The notes under the pieces: generated by a model
What the model was told of the DNA's origin: nothing
What the model saw: the letters and a program-made list of their open reading frames with translations, nothing else
Databases searched by the model: none
Translations under genes and position numbers: made by a program
Assembly: GCF_009901565.1 (NCBI RefSeq)
Contig: NZ_WXEW01000005.1
Coordinates: 1 to 64,000 of the forward strand
Direction of reading: 5' to 3'
Source: Herbidospora solisilvae
Lineage (GTDB): Bacteria; Actinomycetota; Actinomycetes; Streptosporangiales; Streptosporangiaceae
Length of the DNA: 64,000 nucleotides
Shown: positions 36,767 to 47,031 of the stretch, piece by piece
How the letters are laid out: each line of letters begins with the position of its first letter
How positions within the stretch are numbered: position 1 is the first letter of the stretch

Positions 36767-37270
36767 TCAGCTTGCCAGGCCGTGACCGGCGAGCTCCACG
36801 GGCTTTCCCGAGGCCAGGGGGAAGAGATGCACAGCGCGTAGTCGCAGCGCTGTCATGCGTTCACCCGTCGCGGTGTGCACGAACACGTCGGGGTCGGTGG
36901 CGTCGACCAGCCGCCGGTCGATCAGCAGGGTGAGCTTCTCGGGCAGCAGCAGCGGGCACACCAGCCCGGCCGCGTAGTCGGTGACCGCGTTGACCGTGTA
37001 GGAGGAGGCGGGCCTGACCCGTTCGGCGCCTAACGCGGCGGCGATCACGCTGGGCCGTGGTCTGCGGGCCACTGAGCTGATGACGGCGACGGGTTCGCGG
37101 CAGCCGCGGGTGGTCACCTCGAACACGGTGACGGTCACGCAGGTCTCGGGCGGGACTCCCAGCACCTCGGGCAGCTCGTCGGCGGAAGTCAGGACGCGCG
37201 GAAGCCGTACGATTTCATGGTGGATTTGACGGGCGAGGAGCCAGCGATGGATCGCGAGGGCGTCCTGCAT
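36767..37270 (-). CDS. YbaK/EbsC-type aminoacyl-tRNA deacylase-like protein
   Basis: The 167 residues match the YbaK/ProX editing-domain fold: an N-terminal helix (ALAIHRWLLARQIHHEIVRL), central strands with VTVFEVTTRG, and the end segment with PLLLPEKLTLLIDRRLVD. Such proteins clear mischarged tRNAs. The start is ATG 37270 with AAGGAG eight bases upstream. It follows a short gap after cca, divergently, and lies ten bases before the DUF6049 gene on the same strand. Substrate specificity cannot be read. Confidence 0.82.
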   Translation of the reverse strand: MQDALAIHRWLLARQIHHEIVRLPRVLTSADELPEVLGVPPETCVTVTVFEVTTRGCREPVAVISSVARRPRPSVIAAALGAERVRPASSYTVNAVTDYAAGLVCPLLLPEKLTLLIDRRLVDATDPDVFVHTATGERMTALRLRAVHLFPLASGKPVELAGHGLAS

Positions 37271-37384
37271 GTGGTCTGCTCCTTTTCGCGGCCCCCGACA
37301 GATCTGCACTGAACGTAGCCTGCTGATCGCCATAGGTGTATTAGCCCAGTGGCACCTGTTCCGTAACCGAAGGACCTACCCAGC

Positions 37385-38800
37385 TTGTCCCCTACAAACC
37401 CGATAGAGAACGCTCTGGCCGACCTGCTCCGCCGGATCGAACCCGTCGCCCACGAACTGGGCGACCTGTTCGCCAAACACGGCCACGAGCTGGCCCTCGT
37501 GGGCGGGCCGGTGCGCGACGTGCTGCTCGGCCGGTCGGGGGCCGACCTCGACTTCACCACCGACGCACGACCTGAACGCGTTCTGGAGATCGTGCGCGAC
37601 TGGGGCGACGCCATCTGGACGATCGGCATCGACTTCGGCACGGTCGGCGTACGCAAGGGCGACTGGCAGCTCGAGATCACGACCTACCGCAGCGAGTCGT
37701 ACGACCCCAAGTCGCGCAAGCCCGAGGTCGTCTACGGCGACACGCTCGAAGCCGACCTGGCCCGGCGTGACTTCGCGGTCAACGCGATGGCCGTCCGGCT
37801 GCCGAGCCGGGAGTTCGTCGACCCCCACGGGGGCCTGGGCGACCTGGCCCGCAAGGTGCTGCGCACGCCCGGCACGCCGGAGCAGTCGTTCGACGACGAC
37901 CCGCTGCGCATGCTGCGCGCGGCCCGGTTCGCCTCGCAGCTCGGGTTCACCGTCGACCCCGACGCGCTCCGGGCGATGACCGAGATGGCCGACCGCATCG
38001 AGATCGTCTCGGCCGAGCGCATCCAGGCCGAGCTCGACAAGCTGATCTGCGGCGCCCACCCGCGCGAGGGCCTGAGCATCCTGGTCGAGACGGGCCTGGC
38101 CGACCACGTCCTGCCCGAGCTGCCCAAGCTGCGCCTGGAGATCGACGAGCACCACCGTCACAAGGACGTCTACGAGCACACGCTGATCGTGCTCGACCAG
38201 GCCATCGCCCAGGAGGTCGGCGGCCCCGACCGGGTGCTGCGCTGGGCCGCGCTGCTCCACGACATCGGCAAGCCCAAGACCCGCCGGAACGAGCCCGGCA
38301 ACCGGGTCTCCTTCCACCACCACGAGGTCGTCGGCGCCCAGATGGCCAAGCGCCGCCTGACCGCCCTGCGGTTCCCCAAGGAGGTGACCTCCGACGTCGC
38401 CCGCCTGGTCGAGCTGCACCTGCGCTTCCACGGCTACGGCACCGGCGAGTGGACCGACAGCGCGGTGCGCCGCTACGTCCGCGACGCCGACCACCTGCTC
38501 GACCGGCTCCACAAGCTGACCAGGGCCGACTGCACCACCCGCAACAAGCGCAAGGCCGCCGCCCTGGCCCGCACCTACGACCATCTCGAAGAGCGCATCG
38601 CCAAGCTGGCCGAAGAGGAGGAGCTGGCCAAGATCCGGCCCGAGCTCGACGGCAACGAGATCCAGGAGATCCTGGGCATCCCGCCGGGGCCGATGATCGG
38701 CAGGGCCTACAAGTTCCTGCTCGACCTGCGGATGGACGAGGGCGTGCTGGGCAAGGACGTCGCCCGCGCCCGTCTCCTGGAGTGGGCGGCCGCGCAGTGA
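37385..38800 (+). CDS. cca: CCA tRNA nucleotidyltransferase
   Basis: This enzyme adds or repairs the CCA end of tRNAs, needed here because tRNA genes such as tRNA-Ile lack encoded CCA. The 471 residues start at TTG after GAAGGA. They show the nucleotidyltransferase motif [13 protein letters not shown] with DLDFTT, then [10 protein letters not shown], the neck and body region [14 protein letters not shown], and a C-terminal HD domain with [10 protein letters not shown]. The stop overlaps the bioA start as GTGA. Confidence 0.96.
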   Translation: MSPTNPIENALADLLRRIEPVAHELGDLFAKHGHELALVGGPVRDVLLGRSGADLDFTTDARPERVLEIVRDWGDAIWTIGIDFGTVGVRKGDWQLEITTYRSESYDPKSRKPEVVYGDTLEADLARRDFAVNAMAVRLPSREFVDPHGGLGDLARKVLRTPGTPEQSFDDDPLRMLRAARFASQLGFTVDPDALRAMTEMADRIEIVSAERIQAELDKLICGAHPREGLSILVETGLADHVLPELPKLRLEIDEHHRHKDVYEHTLIVLDQAIAQEVGGPDRVLRWAALLHDIGKPKTRRNEPGNRVSFHHHEVVGAQMAKRRLTALRFPKEVTSDVARLVELHLRFHGYGTGEWTDSAVRRYVRDADHLLDRLHKLTRADCTTRNKRKAAALARTYDHLEERIAKLAEEEELAKIRPELDGNEIQEILGIPPGPMIGRAYKFLLDLRMDEGVLGKDVARARLLEWAAAQ

Positions 38801-40014
38801 ACCTGGCCGGGCTCGACGCCAAGCACGTCTGGCACCCCTACGCGACCGTGCCGCCCGCCGTGCCCACCCACGTGGTGGAGAGCGCCGAAGGGGTGCGCCT
38901 CAGGCTCGCCGACGGCCGCGAGGTCATCGACGGCATGTCGTCGTGGTGGGCGGCCATCCACGGCTACCGGGTGCCCGAGATCGACGCCGCGATCACCGGC
39001 CAGCTCGGCCGGATGGCCCACGTGATGTTCGGCGGGCTCACCCACGAGCCGGCGATCCTGCTGGCCGAGCGGCTGGCCGCGATGACCGGCTACGAGAAGG
39101 TCTTCCTGGCCGACTCGGGCAGCGTCGCGGTCGAGGTCGCGATCAAGATGGCCGTCCAGGCGACCGGGAAGCGGCGCCTGCTGACGGTCCGGGGCGGCTA
39201 CCACGGCGACACGTTCGGCTGCATGTCGGTCTGCGACCCGGTCAACGGGATGCACCACGTCTTCTCCGGCGCGGTGGCCGAGCAGGTCTTCGCGCCGGTG
39301 CCGCCGCTGGGCTACGACGCCCCGGTCGACCCGGCCTACCTCGACGAGGTCGACCGGCTGGCGGGTGATCCGGCGGTCGGCGCGATGATCCTGGAGCCGG
39401 TCGTCCAGGGGGCCGGCGGGATGCGGTTCTACAACCCGGCCTACCTGCGGGCGTTCCGGGAGATCTGCGACCGCCACGGCCTGCTGCTGATCGCCGACGA
39501 GATCGCCACCGGCTTCGGCCGCTCGGGCACCCTCTTCGGCTGCGACCACGCCGGGATCAGGGCCGACATCGTCACCGTGGGCAAGGCCCTGACCGGCGGC
39601 TACCTCACCATGGCCGCCACCCTCACCACACCCGAGATCGCCGAGCGCATCGGGCTGCTGATGCACGGGCCGACGTACATGGGCAACCCGCTGGCCGCCG
39701 CCGCGGCCGGCGCCTCGCTCGACCTGCTGGCCGCCCGCCCGTGGCGCGCGGAGGTCGCCCTGATCGAGGAGACCCTGCGCAAGGGCCTGGCTGCGGCCCA
39801 GGCCTCGGTGGCCGACGTACGCGTCCTCGGCGCCATCGGCGTCATCGAGTGTCACCGGCCGGTCGATATGAAGAAGGCGCAGGACGCCGCGCTCGACCAC
39901 GGCGTCTGGCTGCGCCCCTTCGGAAAGCTCGTCTACGCGATGCCGCCCTACGCCTGCACCGAGGCGGAGGTGGCGACCATCGCCGCGGCGATGGTCGCGG
40001 CCGTCACGACTTGA
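38797..40014 (+). CDS. bioA: Adenosylmethionine-8-amino-7-oxononanoate aminotransferase
   Basis: BioA makes 7,8-diaminopelargonate in biotin synthesis, using S-adenosylmethionine as amino donor. The 405 residues start at GTG inside the cca stop codon. They show [11 protein letters not shown] at the N-terminus, [10 protein letters not shown] for substrate binding, [16 protein letters not shown], and the PLP lysine in [11 protein letters not shown]. No other biotin gene is nearby, so this is a lone bioA coupled to cca. The 3' end overlaps the end of the convergent MFS gene by 11 bases. Confidence 0.93.
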   Translation: MNLAGLDAKHVWHPYATVPPAVPTHVVESAEGVRLRLADGREVIDGMSSWWAAIHGYRVPEIDAAITGQLGRMAHVMFGGLTHEPAILLAERLAAMTGYEKVFLADSGSVAVEVAIKMAVQATGKRRLLTVRGGYHGDTFGCMSVCDPVNGMHHVFSGAVAEQVFAPVPPLGYDAPVDPAYLDEVDRLAGDPAVGAMILEPVVQGAGGMRFYNPAYLRAFREICDRHGLLLIADEIATGFGRSGTLFGCDHAGIRADIVTVGKALTGGYLTMAATLTTPEIAERIGLLMHGPTYMGNPLAAAAAGASLDLLAARPWRAEVALIEETLRKGLAAAQASVADVRVLGAIGVIECHRPVDMKKAQDAALDHGVWLRPFGKLVYAMPPYACTEAEVATIAAAMVAAVTT

Positions 40015-41350
40015 GGGTGAGCGGCTCCGCCTGCCGGACGACCGGAAGCACGGCCAGCCGGTAGGCGCCCGCCGCCACCAGGTAGAGCACGGTGATCAGG
40101 GTCAGCACGAAGAACGACCGGCCGTCGGGCGGCAGCAGCAGGGCCGAGATCGAGACGCCGGCCACCATCATGCCGTTGAACAGCAGGTCGTAGATCGAGA
40201 AGACCCGCCCCCGGTAGGCGTCGGCGATGCCGCGCTGGACGACGACGTCGGTGCAGATCTTGCCGCTCTGGCCCAGCACGCCGGTGACGAACCCGGTGAT
40301 CAGGAAGCCCCACTGCTGGAACGGCGCGCACAGCAGGAACTCCAGCACCCCGCACACGGCCAGGCTGATCGGGATCCACGTCTCGATCCGAAAGCGCTGG
40401 GTCGCCCAGGGCGTCAGGAACGCCGCCGCGAAGTAGCCCAGTCCCGACGTGGCCACCACGCCGCTGAGGGCCATGAGCCCCAGCTCGGCGTCGGTGGTGA
40501 AGTAGTAGCGGTAGAGCATCAGCACCATGCCGAGCGACATGCCGTAGAGGACCCGGTGGGCGGCCATGCTCCCGAGGGCCGCCGCGGGGCCGCGCCGATG
40601 CGCGATGTAACGCACGCCGTCGACCAGCCCGCTGAGGACGTGACGCACGGCGTCGCGGGCCTGTGGCCGGTCGGGGTCGAACGACGGGCCGAGCAGCTGC
40701 CGGCTCATCTGACGGGCGATCAGCGCGCTGGAGGCGAAGATCACGCCGGAGATGAGCAGGATCCCGGCCGTGCCGAAGTGTTCGGGCCCGAAGAGCCACC
40801 GGAGCCCGAAGCCGACGCCCGCCCCCACGAACGTCACGACCGTCCCGGAGGTCGGCGTGACCGCGTTCGCGATCATGAGCGTGTCTTTGGGCACGACGTG
40901 GGGCAGGGAGGCCCCCAGCGCCGCGAGGAAGAACCGGTTGACGCCCAGCACGCCGAACGCCGTGGCGTAGAAGATCCAGTCGGGGGCCTGCACCGCGACG
41001 ACGATCGCGGACAGGAACAGGAGGACGGCTCTGACCAGCGGGCCGATGACCAGGATCTGCCGCCGCGACCATCGGTCGATGAACACCCCGGCGAAGGGCC
41101 CGATGATCGAGTAGGGCAGCAGAAGCACCGCGAACGCGGCCGCGACGTCGGCGACCGACGTCTGCTTCTCGGGACTGAAGAAGGCGTATCCGGCGACCGC
41201 GAGCTGGAAGATCCCGTCGGAGAACTGCGAGACCAGGCGGGTGCCGAAAAGCCGTCGGAAGTCCCTGCCTCGCAGCACGACACGAAGATCTGAGACGTAG
41301 GACACGCCCGTCAGCCTACGCGTGGCCCGAGCCTGGGACATCAGGGTCAT
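40004..41350 (-). CDS. MFS transporter
   Basis: The 448 residues give about 12 hydrophobic helices, with the MFS loop motif [17 protein letters not shown] between helices 2 and 3. The N-terminal [20 protein letters not shown] segment is typical of the MFS_3 / enterobactin-exporter-like group. Substrate unknown. The ATG at 41350 lacks a ribosome site; a GTG at 41305 ([10 protein letters not shown]) is an alternative start. The gene is divergent from idi, 46 bases away, and its end overlaps bioA. Confidence 0.9.
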   Translation of the reverse strand: MTLMSQARATRRLTGVSYVSDLRVVLRGRDFRRLFGTRLVSQFSDGIFQLAVAGYAFFSPEKQTSVADVAAAFAVLLLPYSIIGPFAGVFIDRWSRRQILVIGPLVRAVLLFLSAIVVAVQAPDWIFYATAFGVLGVNRFFLAALGASLPHVVPKDTLMIANAVTPTSGTVVTFVGAGVGFGLRWLFGPEHFGTAGILLISGVIFASSALIARQMSRQLLGPSFDPDRPQARDAVRHVLSGLVDGVRYIAHRRGPAAALGSMAAHRVLYGMSLGMVLMLYRYYFTTDAELGLMALSGVVATSGLGYFAAAFLTPWATQRFRIETWIPISLAVCGVLEFLLCAPFQQWGFLITGFVTGVLGQSGKICTDVVVQRGIADAYRGRVFSIYDLLFNGMMVAGVSISALLLPPDGRSFFVLTLITVLYLVAAGAYRLAVLPVVRQAEPLTLKS

Positions 41351-41396
41351 CCCGGATAGGGCAGAACCGGAACGGAAGAGACCGTAGTCTCATTGC

Positions 41397-41984
41397 GTGA
41401 CGAACGATGAACACGTCGTGCTTGTTGACCCGGCGGGCAACGCGGTGGGCACCGCCCCCAAGTCCTCGGTCCACGGCACGCACACCCCCCTGCACATGGC
41501 CTTCTCCAGCTACGTCTTCGACGCGTCGGGCAACGTGCTGCTCACCCGCCGCGCCGACCACAAGATCACCTGGCCCGGGGTGCTGACCAACAGCTGCTGT
41601 GGTCACCCGCTGCCCGGTGAGGGTCTTCCGTCGGCCGTGATTCGCCGGCTGTCCCATGAGCTTTCGCTGACCGTTTCCTCGGTCGACCTGCTGCTGCCCC
41701 GCTTCTCCTACCGCGCGGTCATGCCCGACGGCACGGTCGAGCACGAACTGTGCCCGGTCTACCGCGCTCTGGTGGGCGAGGAGCCGACGGCCAACCCCGA
41801 CGAGGTCGGCAGCGTCCTGTGGATGCCGTGGAAGGAGTTCTCCGACCGAGTGCTGGCGGGCGAGCTGGAGATCTCCCCGTGGGCCACCGAGCAGCTCCCC
41901 CAGCTCGTCGCCCTAGGTCCCGACCCCCTCACGTGGCCGGTGGCCGACCCGGGGGAGCTTCCCGCGGCCGTACGCGACCTGTAG
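41397..41984 (+). CDS. idi: Isopentenyl-diphosphate delta-isomerase (type 1)
   Basis: Idi interconverts isopentenyl and dimethylallyl diphosphate for isoprenoid synthesis. The 195 residues are a Nudix-fold type 1 enzyme, with the catalytic Cys in TNSCCGHPLPGE, the family segment RRADHKITWPGVL, and EHELCPVYRA with metal-binding glutamates. The start GTG is close to the divergent MFS gene. A strong bidirectional hairpin follows. Confidence 0.95.
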   Translation: MTNDEHVVLVDPAGNAVGTAPKSSVHGTHTPLHMAFSSYVFDASGNVLLTRRADHKITWPGVLTNSCCGHPLPGEGLPSAVIRRLSHELSLTVSSVDLLLPRFSYRAVMPDGTVEHELCPVYRALVGEEPTANPDEVGSVLWMPWKEFSDRVLAGELEISPWATEQLPQLVALGPDPLTWPVADPGELPAAVRDL

Positions 41985-41990
41985 AAAGCC

Positions 41991-42020
41991 GAAGGGCCCC
42001 GGGAAGTCCCGGGGCCCTTC
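41991..42020. terminator. Bidirectional terminator idi/ino1
   Basis: A perfect 13-bp stem (GAAGGGCCCCGGG / CCCGGGGCCCTTC) with the loop AAGT lies between the convergent idi and ino1 genes. Confidence 0.9.
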
Positions 42021-42029
42021 GACTGTGGT

Positions 42030-43109
42030 CTAGCGCTCGACCTCGCCGCGGATGAACTTCTCCACCGCGTCGCGGGCGTCGTCGTCGGAGTACTGCTCCG
42101 GCGGCGACTTCATGAAGTAGGAGGACGCAGACAGGATCGGCCCGCCGATGCCCCGGTCGAGGGCGATCTTGGCGGCCCTGACCGCGTCGATGATGACGCC
42201 GGCGGAGTTGGGCGAGTCCCACACCTCGAGCTTGTATTCGAGGTTGAGCGGGGTGTCGCCGAACGAGCGGCCTTCAAGGCGCACGTAGGCCCACTTGCGG
42301 TCGTCGAGCCACGGCACGTGGTCGGACGGGCCGATGTGCACGTCGGCCTTGGCCATCTCGTGCGGGATCTGCGAGGTGACCGACTGGGTCTTGGAGATCT
42401 TCTTCGACTGGAGGCGCTTGCGCTCCAGCATGTTCATGAAGTCCATGTTCCCGCCGAAGTTGAGCTGGTAGGTGCGCAGCAGCTCGACCCCGCGGTCTTC
42501 GAACAGCTTGGCCATCACGCGGTGGGTGATGGTGGCGCCGACCTGCGACTTGATGTCGTCGCCGACGATCGGCACGCCGGCCTCGGTGAACTTCGCGGCC
42601 CACTCGGGGTCGGAGGCGATGAAGACCGGCAGCGCGTTGACGAACGCCACCTTGGCGTCGATGGCGCACTGGGCGTAGAACCGGTCGGCCTCTTCCGAGC
42701 CCACCGGCAGGTAGGAGACGAGCACGTCGACGCGGGCGTCCTTGAGCACCTGGACCACGTCGACCGGATGGTCGTCGGACTCCTGGATGATCTCGCGGTA
42801 GTACTCACCGAGACCGTCGAAGGTGTGCCCACGCTGGACGGTCACGCCAAGCGGCGGCACGTCGCAGATCTGGATGGTGTTGTTCTCGGACGCGACGATC
42901 GCCTCCGAGAGGTCACGGCCGACCTTCTTCGCGTCAACGTCGAACGCGGCCACGAACTCGACATCACCGACGTGGTAGTCGCCGAACTGGACGTGCATGA
43001 GGCCCGGCACACGGATGGCCGGGTCGGCGTCCTTGTAGTAGTGGACGCCCTGCACCAGTGAGGCGGCGCAGTTCCCCACACCTACGATGGCTACGCGCAC
43101 CGAACCCAT
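42030..43109 (-). CDS. ino1: Inositol-3-phosphate synthase
   Basis: This NAD-dependent enzyme converts glucose 6-phosphate to inositol 3-phosphate, feeding mycothiol and phosphatidylinositol synthesis in actinobacteria. The 359 residues are the short actinobacterial form. They have [15 protein letters not shown] for [18 protein letters not shown], and [11 protein letters not shown] with the catalytic lysine region [10 protein letters not shown]. It follows the padR gene by 17 to 21 bases on the same strand, as in Streptomyces, so PadR may control it. Confidence 0.96.
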   Translation of the reverse strand: MGSVRVAIVGVGNCAASLVQGVHYYKDADPAIRVPGLMHVQFGDYHVGDVEFVAAFDVDAKKVGRDLSEAIVASENNTIQICDVPPLGVTVQRGHTFDGLGEYYREIIQESDDHPVDVVQVLKDARVDVLVSYLPVGSEEADRFYAQCAIDAKVAFVNALPVFIASDPEWAAKFTEAGVPIVGDDIKSQVGATITHRVMAKLFEDRGVELLRTYQLNFGGNMDFMNMLERKRLQSKKISKTQSVTSQIPHEMAKADVHIGPSDHVPWLDDRKWAYVRLEGRSFGDTPLNLEYKLEVWDSPNSAGVIIDAVRAAKIALDRGIGGPILSASSYFMKSPPEQYSDDDARDAVEKFIRGEVER

Positions 43110-43130
43110 CGCACTCGCTCCTTTGGATCG

Positions 43131-43727
43131 TTATTCACCGGAATCGGGACGATCGCCCCGTTCTGATTGGTTTTTATCGGCGGCTTGCGCCCGTTCAGTG
43201 TTGATCAACTCGTTGAGCCAGCGGACCTCACGTTCCACCGACTCCAGGCCGTGCCGCTGCAGCTCAAGGGTGTAGCTGTCGAGCCGCTCACGGGTCCGGG
43301 CCAGGGCCGTGCGGACGTTTTCCATTCGTTCCTCCAGGCGGCTGCGCCGCCCTTCGAGGATCCGCAGGCGCACTTCGGCCTCCGTGTGACGGAAGAACGC
43401 GAAGTGGATGCCGAAGCTCTCGTCCTCCCAGGAAGAGGGACCCGCCTGGGTCAGCAACTCCTGGAGCCGTTCCTTGCCCTCGGCGGTGAGCTTGTAGACG
43501 ATCTTCGATCGGCGGCCGAGGACCACGTCGTCCGGCGGCTCCTCCTCGACGATCAGGCCGTCGGTGAGCAAACCCTTCAAACACGGGTAGAGCGAGCCGT
43601 AGGAGAACGCGCGGAACATCCCGAGCAGGGTGTTGAGGCGCTTGCGCAGCTCGTAACCGTGCAGCGGGTTCTCGTGGAGTGAGCCGAGGACGGCGAGCTC
43701 CAGGACCCCGCTTCTGGACCCGGTCAC
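43131..43727 (-). CDS. PadR-family transcriptional regulator
   Basis: The 198 residues have an N-terminal winged helix (LELAVLGSLHENPLHGYELR, AFSYGSLYPCLKGLLTDGLI, with the wing near KIVYKLTAEGKERL) and a long C-terminal coiled-coil dimer part (RRSRLEERMENVRTALA). The start is GTG 43727, with GGGAGG eight bases upstream; a GTG nine bases earlier lacks room for a ribosome site. A perfect inverted repeat 37 bases upstream is a likely operator for autoregulation and control of ino1. Ligand unknown. Confidence 0.93.
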   Translation of the reverse strand: MTGSRSGVLELAVLGSLHENPLHGYELRKRLNTLLGMFRAFSYGSLYPCLKGLLTDGLIVEEEPPDDVVLGRRSKIVYKLTAEGKERLQELLTQAGPSSWEDESFGIHFAFFRHTEAEVRLRILEGRRSRLEERMENVRTALARTRERLDSYTLELQRHGLESVEREVRWLNELINTERAQAADKNQSERGDRPDSGE

Positions 43728-43763
43728 TGGAACCACCTCCCGCGCGCTCCGGAGTATTCATGG

Positions 43764-43788
43764 CTGATGTATCGAGCTGATACATCAG
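43764..43788. promoter_or_regulatory. Candidate PadR operator (inverted repeat)
   Basis: CTGATGTATC and GATACATCAG form a perfect 10-bp inverted repeat with 5 bases between. It contains the ATGT and ACAT half-sites typical of PadR operators and lies just upstream of padR. Confidence 0.75.
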
Positions 43789-43928
43789 CAGGATACGTCG
43801 GCTCGCTATAGCGTGCAACGCGAGGTGCCGTCTACCCGGCGGAGCGGTCAACGGTTGGGCACGATTTGGCAAAGGGACGTAATCTTGCGCACATGTGGTC
43901 ACAGCGGACGGGAGTGGCAGGAGGGTCG

Positions 43929-44093
43929 ATGCGGCCCGGAACCATGCCCACACGCTGGGTAAAAGCCCGGTCAGCAAGGGCCCCGATGGCCCATGAATCC
44001 GGCGAATACCCCGACGGGGCGCCGGAGACCTGTCAAGGTTGTGACCGGAACCGTCTGGTGGTCTCGTACGTCCTCGGGACAGACGCCGAGTAG
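43929..44093 (+). CDS. Small hypothetical protein with a C-x2-C motif
   Basis: The 54 residues (start ATG after AGGAGGG) end in PETCQGCDRNRLVVSYVLG. The C-x2-C and the following strand resemble the end of the small DUF5318-type proteins found before class A PBP genes in actinobacteria, but the match is partial. Earlier in-frame starts at 43866 (GTG) and 43893 (ATG) are possible. It lies 38 bases before the PBP gene and may share its transcript. Confidence 0.5.
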   Translation: MRPGTMPTRWVKARSARAPMAHESGEYPDGAPETCQGCDRNRLVVSYVLGTDAE

Positions 44094-44131
44094 ACGTCGA
44101 CGAGCATTCCCACGAACTTTGACGAGGACGC

Positions 44132-46972
44132 GTGAGTAACAGCAGCTATGGCCCGGGACAGACGGGCGGCCCCGCGGAGGGTGCCGGTCGTGGGCCCCGA
44201 CCTGGGCGGCGCCGTCGCTCGCCCGAAGAATCGGCTCCTCCTCAGGCGCCGCAGGCACCGCCGCGACAGCCGGTGACCGGCGGCTGGGGCGCGCCACCCG
44301 CGCAGCCCCCCGCCCCCCGGCCCGGCCCGCCCGGCCGCCGGCAGGAGGCCGCCTTCGAGGACACCGCCTCCATGGGCGCCGTCCCCCCGCCCGCAGGCCC
44401 CCGCCAGCCGGGCCCCGGTCAGCCGGGCACCGGCCAGATGGGTCAGCCCACCCGCATAGGCCGCCCACCAGGCGGGCCAGGTGGACCCGGCGGAAACCTG
44501 CCCTTTCCTCAGGGCCCGCGGCCTGCCGCTCCCCCCGGCGCCACGGGCGCCCTCCAGCGCCCCGCCGAGGGTGAGGCGACCCAGATGATGGGCGCGGGTG
44601 CCAGTGCCGGTGGCGGTCGCCGCCGCCGGGGCGGTCCGCCCCAGCCCCTGCCCGGAGGCGGGCCCGGCGGCCCCGGTGGTCCGAAGGGGCCCGACGACTT
44701 CGACGACGATGACGACGAGCCGCGCCGCCGCACCGGCTGGCGCCGCTTCGTGCCGAGCTGGAAGATCGTCGTGGCCGGTGTCACGGTGGTCGTCGCCGGT
44801 GTGTTCGGGATGATCGCGATCGCGTACGCGAACACCCCCGTCCCCGACAAGAACGACGCGCAGGCCGAGGCGCTGGCCCAGGGCTCCACCGTCTACTACT
44901 CCGACGGCAAGACCCCGATCGCCCACCTGGGCACCAAGCGCGTCATCGTCGACATCTCCAAGATCTCCCCCTTGCTGCAGGACGCGGTCATCGCGATCGA
45001 GAACGACACCTTCCGCGAGGACTCGGGCATCTCCATCCCGGCCATGTTCCGGTCGGTGTGGATGACCGCCACCGGCCAGCAGCTCCAGGGCGCCTCGACG
45101 ATCACCCAGCAGATGGCCCGCAACTACTACGACGGGCTGAGCCAGGACGTCTCGGTCAAGCGAAAGGTCATGGAGATCTTCGTCGCAGTGAAGATCAACA
45201 AGACCATGGAGAAGGACGAGATCCTCGAGCAGTACCTGAACACCATCAACTTCGGCCGGGCCTACGGCATCGAGGCCGCCGCGCAGGCCTACTTCGGCAA
45301 GAAGGTGACCGCCGCCAAGCTCGACGTGAACCAGGCGGCCTACCTGGCGGCCCGCGTGCAGACCCCGAGCTGGTCGGCCGACGAGCCCGCGCTCCAGTCG
45401 CGCTTCAAGGACGTCGTCAATGCCATGGCCAAGCTCGACCCGGCCAAGTACGGCAACCTGCCGCAGACCGCCAAGTTCCCCAAGACCATCAAAGACCCCA
45501 ACCTCAACGAGATGGGCGGTCTGAAGGGCTACATGGTCTCCGTGGCCATGCACGAGCTCAAGGAGCGCGGCCTCAAGGAAGACGCCATCCAGAGCGGCGG
45601 CTACAAGATCGTCACGACCTTCGACAAGCGGCTCATGCAGACGGCCCAGAAGGTCGTCAAGAACGTCATGCGCAGCGTGCCCAACAGCCGCGAGGTGCAC
45701 GCCAGCCTGGCGGCCGTCGACCCGACCAACGGCCGGGTGATCGCCTTCTACGGCGGCGACGACTACGTCAAGGACAACTGGAACGAGCCCTTCGACTCCG
45801 CCAAGCAGGCCGCCTCGGCGTTCAAGCCCTACGTGCTGGCCGCCTGGCTCGACGCCGGCTACAGCCTGAACAGCTGGCTGCCCGGCAACAAGACCGTGCC
45901 GGAGGTCATCCCCGGCCAGGCCGTCGGCGGTTTCAAGAACGACCACGGCGGCCCGTCGGCGGTCAACGCGATCACCGCGACCTCGGCCTCGGTCAACACC
46001 GCGTACGTCTCGATGGCCTACAAGCTCGACCAGGACGCCGGGAAGATCGGCGAACTCGACCCCGTGAAGCAGATCGTGCTCGACGCCGGGTTCTCCGAAG
46101 ACCGCATGACCAAGGACATCGACGAGCACCACTACCAGTTCTCGATCGGCTCGGCCCCCGTCACCGCGGTGGAGCAGGCCGCCGGCTACTCGATCTTCGC
46201 CAACGCCGGCAAGCACGTGAACTACCACGTGATCAAGGGCGTCTACCAGGGCAAGGAACTCGTCCACCCGGAGCGCAAGCCGGTCAAGCAGGTCATCTCG
46301 CCCGAGGCGTCCGCCGACGCGGTCGTCGCGCTGGAGGAGGTCCTCAAGTCGGGCACGGCCGGGGGCCAGGGCATCGGCCGCCCGGCCGGCGGCAAGACCG
46401 GTACGAACAACGAGGAGAAGGAGGCCTGGTTCGTCGGGTTCACCCCGCAGGTCTCCACCGCCGTCGGCATGTACCGCGAGGAGTGCCGCACCAAGTCCGG
46501 CAAGGTCGTCCCGCCGGTGAACGCCCGCTGCCCCTACTGGAAGGGCAAGTCGCCGGAGAACAGCGACCCCAAGTTCACGATGACCAACCCGTACAGCACC
46601 CCCTTCGAGGTGTCGCTCGGCTTCGCCGGTGCCAGCTTCCCCACCCGCATCTGGCGGGAGTTCATGCTGGAGGCCCACAAGAACAAGCCGGTCGCGCAGT
46701 TCCCGCCGAAGGCCGGGGTCGGGGCCCCCCAGGACATCGTGCCCAGCCCGACCCCGACGCCCAAGCCCGAGGACGAGGTCGTCGAGGAGCCGACCCTTCC
46801 GTGGGAGGACGACGGCGGCCCCGGCGAGAGCGAGTGCTTCCCCGGTGCGCCGGAGTGCGAGGTCGACATCCCCGACGCGGGCGGCGAGGTTCCCGTCGAT
46901 CCGTTCAGCTCGCCGGTGACGCCGACGCAGCCGCAGGCGCCCCCGGCGCAGTCTCGCCAATCCGCCCGATAG
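44132..46972 (+). CDS. ponA: Class A penicillin-binding protein (transglycosylase/transpeptidase)
   Basis: This bifunctional enzyme polymerises and cross-links peptidoglycan. The 946 residues start at GTG after GAGGAC. A disordered Pro/Gly/Arg cytoplasmic tail of about 205 residues ends in DDFDDDDDEPRRR, then one membrane helix (about 211-232). The GT51 domain follows, with the catalytic Glu in AIENDTFRED (about 287) and QLQGASTITQQ. The transpeptidase domain has Ser-x-x-Lys in SAFK (about 562), SVN in ATSASVNTAY, and KTGT (about 753). The C-terminus is acidic and Pro-rich. The gene symbol is by analogy with mycobacterial PonA. Confidence 0.95.
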   Translation: MSNSSYGPGQTGGPAEGAGRGPRPGRRRRSPEESAPPQAPQAPPRQPVTGGWGAPPAQPPAPRPGPPGRRQEAAFEDTASMGAVPPPAGPRQPGPGQPGTGQMGQPTRIGRPPGGPGGPGGNLPFPQGPRPAAPPGATGALQRPAEGEATQMMGAGASAGGGRRRRGGPPQPLPGGGPGGPGGPKGPDDFDDDDDEPRRRTGWRRFVPSWKIVVAGVTVVVAGVFGMIAIAYANTPVPDKNDAQAEALAQGSTVYYSDGKTPIAHLGTKRVIVDISKISPLLQDAVIAIENDTFREDSGISIPAMFRSVWMTATGQQLQGASTITQQMARNYYDGLSQDVSVKRKVMEIFVAVKINKTMEKDEILEQYLNTINFGRAYGIEAAAQAYFGKKVTAAKLDVNQAAYLAARVQTPSWSADEPALQSRFKDVVNAMAKLDPAKYGNLPQTAKFPKTIKDPNLNEMGGLKGYMVSVAMHELKERGLKEDAIQSGGYKIVTTFDKRLMQTAQKVVKNVMRSVPNSREVHASLAAVDPTNGRVIAFYGGDDYVKDNWNEPFDSAKQAASAFKPYVLAAWLDAGYSLNSWLPGNKTVPEVIPGQAVGGFKNDHGGPSAVNAITATSASVNTAYVSMAYKLDQDAGKIGELDPVKQIVLDAGFSEDRMTKDIDEHHYQFSIGSAPVTAVEQAAGYSIFANAGKHVNYHVIKGVYQGKELVHPERKPVKQVISPEASADAVVALEEVLKSGTAGGQGIGRPAGGKTGTNNEEKEAWFVGFTPQVSTAVGMYREECRTKSGKVVPPVNARCPYWKGKSPENSDPKFTMTNPYSTPFEVSLGFAGASFPTRIWREFMLEAHKNKPVAQFPPKAGVGAPQDIVPSPTPTPKPEDEVVEEPTLPWEDDGGPGESECFPGAPECEVDIPDAGGEVPVDPFSSPVTPTQPQAPPAQSRQSAR

Positions 46973-46980
46973 ACAAGTGA

Positions 46981-47011
46981 CGGGGTGTCGCAGGTACAGT
47001 GCGACACCCCG
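46981..47011 (+). terminator. Hairpin terminator after the PBP gene
   Basis: A perfect 12-bp stem (CGGGGTGTCGCA / TGCGACACCCCG) with a 7-base loop lies eight bases after the stop codon. Confidence 0.8.
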
Positions 47012-47031
47012 ACACCTGATCGAATGGCCTC

